Positions 9,562 through 21,341 of a DNA stretch of 64,000 nucleotides are shown one piece after another (position 1 is the stretch's first letter; each line of letters starts with the position of its first letter). Source of the stretch: Dictyophora rubrovolvata (Eukaryota > Basidiomycota > Agaricomycetes > Phallales > Phallaceae); NCBI GenBank assembly GCA_029959195.1, contig CP114127.1, forward strand, positions 868,001 to 932,000, given 5' to 3'. The notes under the pieces are model-generated. The model was not told where the DNA came from and ran no database searches. It was given only the letters and a program-made list of their open reading frames with translations. A program made the position numbers and the translations under genes.

Positions 9562-12411
9562 ATGCTTCCTTCGCCGTTGTGGGATTTACTTCTCCATCGC
9601 ACATATCTACCCTTCAATGGCGCAGTAAATCAGTTTATAAAACCTAGGAACGTGCGATATTTCCAAAAGTTATTAACAAGACCTAAACTTGGAGGTGGTT
9701 CCAACGTACCTTCAACCAATTGGTCTGAGTGAGTATCCTTTTCTCCAATCAAATAAAGAGTTTCTGACATCTTTCTAGGTCAATATCTAATGTCGAACAT
9801 GATATTTCACATTTTGATGACCATTTGAGAGCAGTAACGGAATTTGAATCTCGTATATCTTCTGACAAGGACAATGCCCTGACGGTGTTGGTACGTGTGC
9901 TTTATATAAACGTCCCCATTTTTGTCTCATTATGGTAGAGCGAAGAACACCAGGAATACCAGGTTGAAGAATCTCAACTACAAAACATATATCAAGACCT
10001 GTTTTCATCCGCCGATGCGACCGCAGACAGGAAGGATGAAGCAATAAAGATTGACGTTGGCAGGGATATGTTTATGGAGTTATTGATTACAATAGAAGAA
10101 CGGTTCAAAGACGTGCCTTCTTCTTTAAAATTGGACAACCCCAATTCTTTATCCGCCCAGCTACTTCGCGGTCTTTCCTCAAGTCCGCTCAACGTCAGTA
10201 ATAATACTGATCCATACGTTCTTTTGGACCTAGACAAGTCAACCTCAGACATATCGGCTTCTTTACGCCTAGTAGTGAACAAACTTGAGTCATACTTTCA
10301 AGTTCTGAATCCTATCTCGTGGTCGACGATAGACGCTGAAACACCTACCCTCTCGCTCGGATTACTTTCCAAACCAGAATGGGGAATGCTGGTCAAAGGA
10401 GCTGTACGGCCTTCTTTTCTTATTCATACTTTGGAACGATCCCTCTAACTTGCCTTTTCTAGTTGGCTGAGGATGATGTTGCTGCTGCCGAGAGAATCCT
10501 GGGGCTAATGAAGGTAGAACTTGTGTGGTTTTTCTATCGCAGCACAATGTTGATATTATTTAGATGGCTGGAGAACGGCCGTCTGAAGAACATTACGATT
10601 CCATCTTGAATTGGTATGCTAGTCAGGGTCTTGTCGAAGAGGCAGACATGTTTTGTTCGCGTCTCTCACTTGGTACGTTGAACTGAGATCTAGCGTTTCT
10701 TTGCCTTTTTTCTTGAATTCTTCAGCAGATGTCTCTCGTGACATACAACGAGACTTGCTTATCAAAGCTAGGCTCAAGGCTAACAAACTCAATGAAGCCT
10801 GCAAAATGCTCTACTCGTTTGAGTCGAACGCAACACCGGCCCCTATACAGAGCTATACACGCGTCATGCGTACAATGCTCTTCCACGCAGGACCTGGCGC
10901 AGAGCAATCAAAAGCGCAAGCATGGGACATGTTTTCACACATGCGTTATGTAGCGCACCCGATTCCCGACGAATTCTTATACTCAACTATGATACGTTCG
11001 ATCGCCGAGTCACAAGATCCAGAAGCAGAACGTGCACTTGATCTATTCACTGAAATGACTGTGGATCACAAAATACCTCCAACCATATATTCCTATAATG
11101 CAATTATCCTAGTATGCGCTCGGTCGAAGAAGTATAGAATGGAGGCGTTCCGCCTTGCCAGGGAGATGCTGAATTCGCATAACGATGCAAATGGAGAGGT
11201 TCCGGTCTCGCTGCGGCCAAATAAACATACTTTCATGGCTTTATTGGAGGCTGCCAAACGACTGGGAGATCTCAACAGGACTAGATGGATTATGACCCAA
11301 CTGGTCAAGGAGACACGCCGGAGTCTTCGGTCCGAGACGAAAATTAATTATATAGATGAAAAGATAATGGAACATGTATTTCACGCATATGCGTCATATA
11401 TGCCTCCATTTCATCGGAACATTGCTCCGGAACAAAAGGAAGAACTGGACGAAGGCAAAACGAGCGAAAAGATGGCCGACGACGCTCGAGAACCGTTGTC
11501 CAACAACATCAAGAAGTCTTCTCAATTTCATTCATATACTCCCCAAACACATCAAGAAGTCATTAGGGAAGTGTCAATGTTGTGGGATCGTATTCTAGAC
11601 GACGTTGAGTCCGCAGAAACCGGTTCGGCTGATGACATCGTATTCAGCAGCGTTGCCATAAACACGAAACTCGTCAACTCTTATATCTCTGTGTATTTCG
11701 CCCACAGCCCTCCCGATGTTGCTTTCGATGCATTCAGGAGGGTTTATGAAGAATTGGGAGTTCCGAAAAATGCGAGGTCATATCTCATTGCGTTCGACGC
11801 TTATATCCTCGGAAAGCGCTGCACAAAGCGCGAGATGCAGGTTGCATTAGAGCACGCAAGAGCACTCTGGCCTGAGTGGCTCGCTCTAGAAGACAGTGCT
11901 TATTCTCAAATCTCAGCACAGGGCATGGATACGAACAGAGCTGTTGACGCCCGAATGGTCGAGAAGGTGTGGAACAGCATGTTCCGCCTATTAGGACAGT
12001 ACGTCTGAACCTTTCGACATGTCTCATAATAACGTACCTCAACTAATGTTCGTTCACAGTAATGACTGTCTAGATGAGGCAATGAATCTCGTCCGAGAAT
12101 TTGTTAAACGTTATCCGCCTTCTCTAGTCAAGGTACCATCGCCTACAGATCCTTCTCGTTCATCAGTGGTATCCCTTTATGCCGAACGCCCCTTGGTCCG
12201 TTTCATCGAACCAACTTCAGTACCAGAAGATCGTATTCCTCCTTTTTTACTTTTCAAAGACCTTGAATTGTTACACAATCGTTCTGTGTCAGCTAAGAGA
12301 CGGGATTATGTCAGTTATATCAAATGGGTTGCTAGCGCATATGCAGGAGCATTACGACAGAGGCAGAAGCTAACTTTTGGTGCCGCGAATAGTAATGCTT
12401 CTTCAAAGTAA
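9562..12411 (+). CDS. Mitochondrial PPR (pentatricopeptide repeat) protein, PTCD1-like
   Basis: A multi-exon gene predicted to encode roughly 850 residues. The N-terminus (MLPSPLWDLLLHRTYLP) is basic and amphipathic, as in mitochondrial targeting sequences. The large exon (about 10729-11999) contains helix-turn-helix repeats typical of PPR proteins, such as PDEFLYSTMIRSIAES, PPTIYSYNAIILVCARS and RPNKHTFMALLEAAKRLGD. PPR proteins bind organellar RNA and act in its processing or translation. The C-terminal exon after an intron at about 11999-12058 lacks clear repeats. Similarity in spacing to PTCD1-type proteins is my impression, not a search result. The start at 9562 is chosen over 9490 because it gives the targeting sequence and clears the divergent MICOS gene. 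Confidence 0.75.
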
Positions 12412-13840
12412 GAGTGTAACATTGAATTGGCAGTGCACTATAGAAGCTAAACAATCTAAAAGCGATCGTCTTCCAAGCTCTGGTTATATGCCATACTTAC
12501 ATTAACAAAATAAGATATTTGTCGTAGATAAAGTCCTGCAGCCAATATGATATAAACATTGTTTACATGATACTTCAACAGATGACAAATGCAATATGCG
12601 ATATGCAGTCAAATAGCATTGGTGTTGGGTGTACTTGAACCATGCTGTGGGCACATGCGGTGCTTAATTCCGTTTAGCCAGGCTATATTTATGTATTTCT
12701 CGTTTCTTCACAGCATGAGCATGCAAAATAGTATACTATCTGAACCATATCTAACGTGCGTATGTGGAAATATTCCGGTAAAGACTTCGCTGATCCGGCC
12801 CTGTATCTCGAGTCTCTTGCATGGTTTATTGCCTAGTTCAGTAGATCTCGGGTTTGATCTACTCTCGGATTCTTTCACGGAACAATCTGTATGCATAGAC
12901 ATATCCTTCTTTCACCTCTCGTTCTCTCTGTTCGTCAGGCGTCGCAAGCGCAGGTCCTTTCATCTTCACATATGATGCGTAAACTCCTTCGTATCTTTTT
13001 CTTTTGTTTGCAGATGGTTCTGATAGTCCCAAATAAAGCCTCCTATTGTATGATGTACCTCGAAGGAGATGTTGTGATATTATATCCGATATCCAACATC
13101 CGGTGTCGGGCTATTCGCACGCCGGACTCAGTTACCTCCCGGAAGGTTCCTGAAACTAAATATGTTTATATCAGTTGGTAAACCAATCGCAATTCATCAG
13201 ATTAAACGCGTGAAAGAAACTGCTTCGAAGATTCACTTACAAGGCAGTACAAACAGGTTACTAATAGCATTAATACAGCATTTCTCCCAACTGCGGCGTT
13301 CGCCCAGTAATACGTAACGACAGTGCGGTGCTTTACAAAAGTTTTTGTTAGTTGTGATAATTGTCTTCTGAACTTTGACTAATAGCGCCGTTCTCCAGTT
13401 CTGTGGGAGATGTGTACGCATTAGTTTAGGTTCGAGCACTGCAGGGGGTGATGTACGCACGACAACAACAAAGTCGCCACCCGGCATAAGCTACACCCCG
13501 CACCAATGGGTCTATTGAAGCCGTTTGTCACATGGGTGTAAGCGCATGTAATTTCTGCCGCGTTTTTTGCTCACAGGAAAATCATCTATGTCCAAAGCCC
13601 TGGCTGTAAAATACCAACCAGTTCGGAGTTGCATGAGGAACCGCATGACTCGCGTTACTCAGGTTTGTTTCATAGTATATTTAGAACGAGAGACTGGAAG
13701 GGAAAAAGCTTTTAGCATACAGGCGAAATTAAGTCAATGATAAACGATTACGCACATAACAAGCAACCCACGTGTTATTCAATTATTCTTGAATCCAAAG
13801 AACAACCGGTTGCATCGGGAACGTCACAGAGCTAAAGAGC
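12412..13840. other. Intergenic, nothing recognised
   Basis: No convincing gene. A 128-codon plus-strand frame (12589-12975) and shorter frames show no family signature and no clear splice pattern. Confidence 0.4.
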
Positions 13841-13842
13841 TT

Positions 13843-14900
13843 CGTCGATGGTCTCGTGTTGGAGAATCGTCATCAAGCGCCGTAATCCTAGCCTTTAAAT
13901 CTGCGACTTGGGAATACTCAGGAATAAGGGGAGTGATGTGAGCTTGAATCAATAAAGTAGATGTCCCATCCGTGAACTCATAACGGAGTAGACTAAGGCG
14001 AGTCTTCAGGCTTGCAATTCAAATTCGGGTGTCATAGTCCGGGTGTCGCAAACAATAGCCGAAAATTGGTTAGTAACAATTTGATTAAAAGCAGTGGTAA
14101 GCGTTCCTAAGCATAAACGAATAAAAATGGCTAGGAAGCAGAGTTGGTCTCGATCCACCTTCTGAAACGCCTCCATAACCTTTCTCACCACTCCCACCAC
14201 ATCCACCAACGATGACAGCAAACTCTCGAGGTAGAACCGGCTTCAACTTCGGTCAGCACTGGTTCATAACCTATGAATCCGAGAACTGCTGGAGTGGAAG
14301 GAACGATTCCCGGCCGTTATAAACATCTAATGTGGCGGATTCATTGAGTGCAGCTAACATACCTTCATTATTTTCGTGTTACCATGCTTGCATTGTGGTA
14401 ACTTTAAAGCTTGACCAAAGCAACCGACCACCGGCGACAATTTGATTTTGCGGGACTAAAGAGACGAAGGATATATCTTGAGGGTCAGTAAACGCTACAA
14501 TGGTATTTGGAACAAATTGTAAACCAGGAGATGAGGCTCCAGACCGAGATTTCGACCGTAGTTTGGAAGCTTGATTCACGAGCCAATTCTGGTAACGATA
14601 GTCCTCAACGTCTAGTAAAAGAGCAGTTTCCCTCTTTTTGGTTTTCACGACTTGCGCAAACGATCAGTATCCGCATGATAATCGTCGTTTATGACTGAAG
14701 ACAAGCTGTTCCAATTCAACGGTCGATCCACTAGAAGGATAATGATACAAAGGCCGGAAGATTTGCAAGATCCTTGTCTCGTGAATAACCTGATACTCAT
14801 TGATCTTAATCTCTTGGGTATTTGCAAAGAATAGGTTCGGAGGGCATTGCCCAAGTGAGATATGTGCTATCCGAGGTTGAGGATATATCCTGTAAGGTGG
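13843..14900 (-). CDS. Unrecognised multi-exon gene, possibly decayed
   Basis: Several minus-strand blocks read like real protein. From 5' to 3' these are RIAHISLGQCPPNLFF near 14850, a block with VEDYRYQNWLVNQASKL and FTDPQDISFVSLVPQNQ at about 14400-14640, a block with FLAIFIRLCLGTLTTAFNQI at 14006-14220, and a last block with LRYEFTDGTSTLLIQAH at 13850-13990. The blocks lie in different frames, partly joined by plausible introns, but some joins (near 14660 and 14260) pass through stops, so the gene may be a pseudogene. I do not recognise the family and assign no function. Boundaries are approximate. Confidence 0.35.
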
Positions 14901-15560
14901 CGCTTCAGATTGACTGTTGACGTTGAGAGCTCGCGAGGCTTTTTATATCTGCACTCATTTGGGTCATGAAAAAACAAAACAGGAGCAGTGGCATTTGAAG
15001 GACATACATACAAATGAAGTCAACATGGAAGGTAATGTTCAGCTAGCGTTCAGTGAACCAGTTGAGTGGCCTGAGTGATGTTCTTTGTTATCTTGAATCT
15101 TCACCATTCTTGCTGAATGTTTCAAAAGACCGTAGCTCTAAATTGATTCCAAAGGATCATATTTCGCAGGAGGAATCGAAGCTCAGCTAATAAGACTTGC
15201 GTTTCCAGGTTGATTATTGCTCAAATTGACAATCGTGTTCGTGGTAAGTATAAATTGAGGATGAAGGCGAAATGCTCAAAGATGCGTGACTTGCCGGCTT
15301 GCCGAATACTATTTCCAAAGTCACACTGCTACACCCGGATGCAGAACACGAAAGAAGCTTCAAGCTTCAACGTTTCAACACTCACTTTTTGCTTGCGTGT
15401 CTCACTGAATTTGGAATTTAGATTTACAATTCATATTATCTAAGCTTTCAAGGCTGACACCGGTAGTCATTTTTCCAAACACTCAAGAACTTAGCAACGA
15501 TCAAAGTTCAAACATTGACATCATTGAATCATGAAGGCATTTCAGCATTTCAGCATTTGA
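14901..15560. other. Intergenic, nothing recognised
   Basis: No gene seen. The only feature is short repetition of CATTTCAGCATTT near 15536-15556, next to the LINE fragment. Confidence 0.4.
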
Positions 15561-15574
15561 CGGAATACATTTAG

Positions 15575-16125
15575 CTAAGGTTGATCCGACGATCTTTCGG
15601 AGTTGGTGAGCTGATCTCCGTTTTCGTAATGACCGTGCTCGTGTGCTCTTCGCTCCGGACAGGCGCGTAATGAGGTGTCGTGGGCTTCGTGTGGCTTCAT
15701 TCTCTCCTTCTCTGTCTCCCTCTCGTTTCGTCTAGTTTTTCGGATGTTCCGCGTGGGGCGGCCAGTTTTATTGATATATTCAAACAGGACTTTCATCACT
15801 TTTCGATCTCTGAGTAATTGGTTCTTTGGGACGAAGCGGTGTGTCGTACCACGGGCAAATACAAAGAAAGTGCGTTATAGTTTCTATCTCCATTTCGCAG
15901 GCTGGGCATAACGGGGTCGCTGACTTACCTATCTTATGCAGATGGCCATTTAGTTGTCCTGTACGAAGCTGCATTAGTACTGAAGTATTTCGTCTGGGCC
16001 ACTTACCGGTTATTCTTAGGAAGGACGGTCCGGGTAACGTCTTGTCAAAATCTCTTATTTTCTGGTATCGCGGTGAGCTTTGCCATTTCTCCCGCGCCCG
16101 CTTTTTCAATGCTGTTTCCATTGCC
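15575..16125 (-). mobile_element. 5'-truncated non-LTR retrotransposon (LINE), C-terminal end of polymerase ORF
   Basis: The minus-strand frame from 16121 reads the end of a LINE polymerase protein: RTGQLNGHLHKIGKS, then the zinc-knuckle CPACEMEIETITHFLCICPW, a Cys-x2-Cys...His-x4-Cys motif typical of the region after the RNase H domain in fungal LINEs. A frame change near 15800 leads into KVMKVLFEYINKTGRP, the usual C-terminal segment of these proteins, so the copy is frameshifted. The reverse transcriptase itself is missing. Truncation at the 5' end, as target-primed insertion produces, leaves the element edge about 22 bp before the start codon of the next gene. Confidence 0.75.
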
Positions 16126-16147
16126 TGAGCTCCAACTGTAACTCACA

Positions 16148-16716
16148 ATGGTCAAACTCTTTGCTCTTCTTTATACTCTCATAGCTCTTGCTTCTGAAAC
16201 TACTCTCACTACTGCCACTCCTGTCGACAAAGTCGTTGCTCGTTATTATGGACTCAACTCAGGACAGTGAGTTTTACGTTATACCTCAACCTCTTAGTAT
16301 CTTCGAGTTGTCTTAATAATGGCATAGAGCTACTTTCTTCTTCCAAGATGGTGTAGCGGGTGCGTGTGGTCAAGTTCACAGTGACCAGGATTCTGTTGTC
16401 GCCTTGCGTGGTTCACGATATGCGAACTTTTTACTTTGACTTATGTACTGTATACAGAAACTGAGGCGTACGCTAATGGCGCAACTGTGGAAGGACCATT
16501 TCCATCACGGACAGCAACTCGGGAGTAACCGCCACTGGTGTTGTTGCTGATGAATGTCCCGGTTGTGGCGTACCGGGCAACATCGATTTTTCAGTTGGCC
16601 TTTTTACTCAATTCAAAGACGAGTCTTCCCTGGTAAGTTGATACGTAGAACTAGCTCGTAAGAAGCACAACTGACTTATGCAACGTCTTTCAGTGACCTG
16701 GGAATTCCTCAACTGA
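16148..16716 (+). pseudogene. RlpA-like double-psi beta-barrel secreted protein, copy 1, frameshifted
   Basis: The start MVKLFALLYTLIALAS is a signal peptide. The second exon reads ATFFFQDGVAGACGQ with HSDQDSVVAL, and later comes TGVVADECPGCG, the double-psi beta-barrel (DPBB_1) motif of small secreted fungal RlpA/expansin-related proteins. The last exon ends VTWEFLN. In the third exon the expected NCGRTISITD lies one frame away from the preceding codons, with stops just upstream: GGCGCAACTGTGG has one base fewer than the matching AACGCCAACTGTGG of the intact copy at 18781. The promoter is also largely replaced by a LINE fragment. I infer a non-functional copy, unless an unusual splice restores the frame. 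Confidence 0.65.
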
Positions 16717-16803
16717 GTTGTTTTATTTAATTGCAATGTCTAGTGTAAGGGAACGCAGCTCCCTACACGAGGTCGTTAGCGCGCGTCGGAGTATATTAGC
16801 ATC

Positions 16804-16891
16804 CTTCGTTTGTGTCCACGTCCTTCGTTTGTGTCCACGTCCTTCGTTTGTGTCCACGTCCTTCGTTTGTGTCCACGTCCTTCGTTTGTCC
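16804..16891 (+). repeat. 19-bp minisatellite
   Basis: The unit CTTCGTTTGTGTCCACGTC is repeated perfectly at 16804-16822, 16823-16841, 16842-16860 and 16861-16879, followed by a partial fifth copy. All frames stay open through it, which produces repeated peptides on both strands with no sign of a real protein. Confidence 0.9.
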
Positions 16892-16899
16892 TTACGGAC

Positions 16900-18660
16900 A
16901 CTCTGTTTCTTGTTCATTTCTTTCTTGTCCTCTCTTTGTCCTCTCTTTGTTTCCCCATTCCTTTATACCTTATGTCCACAGTCCATTTGTATTTAATTCT
17001 CATTTTCATTCGAATATCATCATCTTTTCCACCCCTTCGTTTTAGTCTTGAGTCACTTTGACTCGAGACTTTGTGCTTTTCTTTCACTCGGTATATTGGG
17101 AGACGCTAACTACGTACAGCGTCACCTCAGTATTCACACTAGTTTATAGTGGATTCCGCTCCTTTTAATATTTTGAATATAGTTTTTTTATCGATTACGA
17201 AGACAGACGAACTGAGGATTGCGCAATTAATATTGTTTGCTCAGTGTTGCACGCATTTAAAGGTGAAACACCAATGGCTAAGAGCCGTTTCTCCTCATAT
17301 TCGACGGGCATCATAATGAGTCATAAAGACATTCCATTGACTATCAATATAAGTTGAACACAGGATTACTATGAACTGACTACGGAATGAATACTATTGC
17401 TATTGATCGAGGCCGGCTGACTATAATTTGACTTTTGATTGACTGTACTCTGAATTTATTTGATCGTGATCTGGCGGATAATTCAATTTGACCGACAATG
17501 ATATGAATTAAACCCACTGTGTTACAACCAATAGAATGAATTTAATACACTCGGGATTCGTCGTCATTCAAATATTCACACAGTCTCGTCTGAAATTCAT
17601 GATGTCTCTCTAATTCCCGTGTTTACTGAAGGCCGGTCATGGATCATTGAAATGCACACCGTTCCGTACGAGTAGCTCGTTTATGGGGAACGAAGCCGAT
17701 GGTAACGGTTTCATAGAAGGTTTCGAGTTTCGCTTACGTGCTCGGTATTGAATATTGACTAGATAGTCACAATTTTATTGACATAAGTTGTAGACTGCAA
17801 TTTAAACAACACTGGTTTTGTAATAAATGACATCTTCCGAAGATGTGAATACCTTATTGATCTCCCTCGACGTCTCAGGTTGCTACGGGTTAGCATGTGA
17901 AAATATTTCGTTTGGAAGGTAAAATTTTGGACCGTTTACGTCTTTCTCTTTGCCTATCATGTCCATTTTTTCATTCTTTTTGAATCTCGGATACGACTAT
18001 GTCGGTTTCATCAAATTCTGCCCGAGAGCCGCCATCGATCATTGTGGAATGCACGATGAGGAATCAAAAGTTGAAAGGGTTGAATCCCAAAAAACTGTAG
18101 AAGAGACTCGGAAGAGAAAGGAGACTGCCGCGACATGCCGTTCTATTTTCGAATGTCACACATGTCGCGTTACTATACAACTCGTCGTCAGCCCTTGTCG
18201 CTGGTGTTCGACCTTCAGAATTCTATCGAATAACAAATATGCAGCTATGGATTCAGGTATTCTTGATAGTTGCCCTGTTATTAAGGCTCACTGTTGTTTA
18301 AATGAGCATATTTTGAAGCGCATGTAGGCTGAGAATCCCGTGTGCTGTCATATAAGGTGTTTTTTAGGTCCCTTCCGCCAAGTTTCAGATCTGTGCTCGG
18401 TCAATAAGGTTGCATTAGTGAGGTGAAGCGAAAGACTATATGCTAATATTACTCTCCGTTATTTTGCTTGTTGGTGCCGTCTGCAGGAACGGGAAGCGAA
18501 ACAATTACTAGTTGCCCTCTCCGCGGGCCCGGGAGGACATCACAGGAAAATGCAAGCCTCCTGGATAATCCCCAATAACTTCGTTGGTATTGGACTTCCT
18601 TATTCTAGTGCCTAGGGACAGTGCTTTGAATGCGGGGACTGCTTAGAAATACCCTGCGAA
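16900..18660. other. AT-rich intergenic region
   Basis: No supported gene. A 125-codon frame at 17950-18327 contains nine Cys but no signal peptide, family motif or clear codon bias; I leave it uncalled. The region is rich in short direct and inverted motifs that suggest old repeat debris. Confidence 0.4.
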
Positions 18661-18677
18661 GTTTTTGGAGGTTGGGG

Positions 18678-18685
18678 GGTATATA
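18678..18685 (+). promoter_or_regulatory. TATA box of DPBB gene copy 2
   Basis: GGTATATAAAATG lies about 100 bp before the start codon at 18781, the spacing expected for a strong fungal promoter. The frameshifted copy 1 has no comparable box. Confidence 0.5.
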
Positions 18686-18780
18686 AAATGTGTAAGTTTC
18701 GTTACACTTCTCTCTACACAAGTCTTTACTTGATTTCCTCGAACTTGTAGTTGCAACTCTGACAACAATCACAATACCCA

Positions 18781-19361
18781 ATGGTTAAATTCGCTGCTCT
18801 TTTCTCCGCTTTCGTAGTTCTTGTTTCCGAAATTATTGTTATTACCATCATTCCTGCCGCCGGAAACAAAACTCTTGCCAGCGGGGATCACAACGGAAAG
18901 TAAGGTCTTCATTAATTTCCGAATACTCTGTGTTTTTATTCTAGCGCAACTTTCCACTTCCAACACGGTGTAGCCGGTGCGTGTGGCAACAGGCACTCTG
19001 ACAACGACCTTGTTCTCTCCCTTGGTATGTTTTTCTTCTTATCTCTGTTAACTATTTTTTTCTTTTTCTTTGCTTTCAGCTGATTCATCTGCCAGGAACC
19101 AAGGAATATGGCAATAACGCCAACTGTGGAAAGACTATCTCTATCACAGACAAAAGATCTAGTAAGACCGCACAGGGTATCGTCGCTGATTTATGCCCTG
19201 GTTGTGGCGGAAAAAACGGCATTGGCCTCTCAGTTGGGCTTTTCACTATTTTAGCTGAACCTATCGGTGTTTTCCCTGGTAAGATATTAAAACCAAACCA
19301 TTATTTCTGTAAACCTAGCAAATTTATGCATTTTTCAGTGGTTTGGCGATTCGTCGATTGA
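18781..19361 (+). CDS. RlpA-like double-psi beta-barrel secreted protein, copy 2
   Basis: This is the intact paralog of the frameshifted gene at 16148. Four exons can be read, with junctions near 18901/18944, 19025/19097 and 19278/19340. The product is a small secreted protein of about 130 residues. It has a signal peptide (MVKFAALFSAFVVLVS), then ATFHFQHGVAGACG, NCGKTISITDKRSS, GIVADLCPGCGG and a C-terminal VVWRFVD. Six-stranded double-psi barrels of this family occur in expansin-like and RlpA-like fungal proteins thought to act at cell walls or as protease inhibitors; the exact role of this one is unknown. A catalytic Asp pattern was not sought. Confidence 0.75.
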
Positions 19362-19717
19362 GATTTGTTTAAAATTAACCGGTATCAATGTAGAATGTAA
19401 GAAATAGATCGAATATAGACCGGTTTTCGGGACTAGAATGGCGATGGTGGTCGATTTGGAGGAATGGAATTGAACACGCCAACCGAACATGACTGGTCTT
19501 GTGGACAGGAAAGTAAACTAATGGCGTATGTATTACGCCCGGACGCGTTTAGACCGACTTTTGTTGGACTATATGGACGTAACTTGCTTCAAAAATTCTC
19601 CGTCTCGGACAGGACAATTTTATCTTACTTTTGAACCCAACTTCTTACTCTTCAACTTACACACCTTCCTCAGCTTCACTCGCTTCATTTTCCCGATTTT
19701 CTATTCTATTTTAAAAC

Positions 19718-20509
19718 ATGTCTTCCATGTCTGACTCCATCAACCTCGCTTCTTCTTGGAAGGGTTTGGATGACTGGTCTTCTGTTCCTTTAGGTGAATC
19801 AAAAATTGATTGGCACAAGAAACGTGAACAGCCGGTCGAATCCAACACGGGCACGTATGCTGTACTCCTCATCTTTTGGAATTGACTAACAGAAGTTCTT
19901 TCAACTAGCGAATGGCGCCTTCAAATGTGAACATGATTCATGCCCTTTTGAGGAATTTATGATGTCTCCTAAAAGCTTCAAAGAGTTTGTATACACCCGC
20001 CTGCGTATTTGGTTCTATAGTATGGACGTAGCGAATGGTCGAGAAGGTCCTGCTCCACGAGGAACTTATTGGGCTGAGGAGCCGGAAGAGCCGTCCGAAG
20101 TGGAATGGTTTGAGATTGCCAACCCCCCATGGTCTCTCTGCCAGGGACTTGAGCTTGAATATCCAGAAACAGTTGTCGACTCCGATGAAGATCGTTCAGA
20201 TCCAATTTTGCAAGAGAAGTTCGATTTTGTCCAGCGTGTGGTAAAGGAGAACGATTTGTCGGCAGCCCAGAGCCGTGATCGACACTTGTTCTTCACGGTG
20301 AGTTTCTGCTTCGTAACATCTTGGGAATCGGCGTCGATGGTTTGATGGATGGAAAACAACAGTTACCAATCGATGAGAAAGTTCGTCGTTTCAAAACGCT
20401 GGCCTTAGAGCTGTCGACTGCCACAAAGCGGCAAAGTAATCTTTCGAGACATAATTGGAAAAATAAGGCCAAAGAAACGAAGCAGTCATCAGCCAATGCG
20501 CAGTACTGA
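19718..20509 (+). CDS. Hypothetical protein, family not recognised
   Basis: The first exon starts MSSMSDSINLASSWKGLDDW at 19718. A second coding block from about 19909 contains SPKSFKEFVYTRLRIWF, YWAEEPEEPSEVEWFEIANP and many acidic residues; a last block to 20509 contains PIDEKVRRFKTLALELSTAT and ends basic. The blocks look coding (acidic, even composition, GT-AG junctions near 19857 and 20297). However, the simplest join of exon 1 to exon 2 is out of frame, so the exon structure or the integrity of the gene is uncertain. No domain was recognised and no function is assigned. Confidence 0.4.
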
Positions 20510-21341
20510 AATATCAGGGGTCTTGCCACAGAGTCATCAAACAATTGACAACATATTCGCTGAGCTCACAAATTCTTCGTGCCAACTTGTACATAAATCT
20601 GGAATAGCGGACTCAGAAACGTCGAGAACAACGGAAATGGGTCTAATATTCTCCGGTTGTATAGTAGTAGGTATAAGGAAACAAATTTAATTTGGTCTGT
20701 GGCGAACGCTACTATTATACCACAATTCATCGTCTTGTCATTATTTCCCACTCGAATTCACTTCCTTTTTGATCGTTCCTAAACATCTTATCCGACCCCT
20801 TTGTTACTCCCATTCACTACCATTAGTTTGGATTTGGTTAAAATTGTAAATACACCAGAATCACCTCTTTTGCAAATAATCAAACTCGTATTCTCCTACA
20901 TCACGAAAAGAATGATCATCGATAGATCCACTGAAATACTTCAATAAAGCTGGATCGCCTAGTGGTTTTTGTTGGTCTACATTTAGTTAGCTCTGGGCCT
21001 GAGTTTTCCGATAAAAGTCGGCTTAGTATCATATGATCTTGCCCATCGGCAGTTATGCCTATATTTGATACATCGTTTCATGGTCAAACTAGAGTTGGCC
21101 GTGCGTGGTCTTGTGTTATGGAAAGCAAGCGCAAATTTATTATGAAGCATAGGTTGAGAAAAATTCTAATACACCGATAGCGGAGAGAGCATCATTGCCA
21201 AGCATTGATCGTATACAAAAAGCAACACAAAGCGAATATAGGGATTCAAAGGTTTGCCACCCGAATATAGGATACATCTACATTTGAATTCTGGAGTAAT
21301 TAAAGGGTTGGTGCACTGCGATGGTTTGCTATTCATTCGGC
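20510..21341. other. Intergenic, nothing recognised
   Basis: This stretch separates the downstream end of the hypothetical gene from that of the convergent zinc-finger gene. No gene, RNA or repeat recognised. Confidence 0.4.

Noticed and set aside
16723-17061. Repeat proteins encoded over the 19-bp minisatellite
   Set aside because: All three frames on the plus strand and one on the minus strand are open only because the repeat lacks stops.
17950-18327. A Cys-rich 125-residue protein
   Set aside because: No signal peptide, family motif or supporting splice sites; Cys spacing is irregular.
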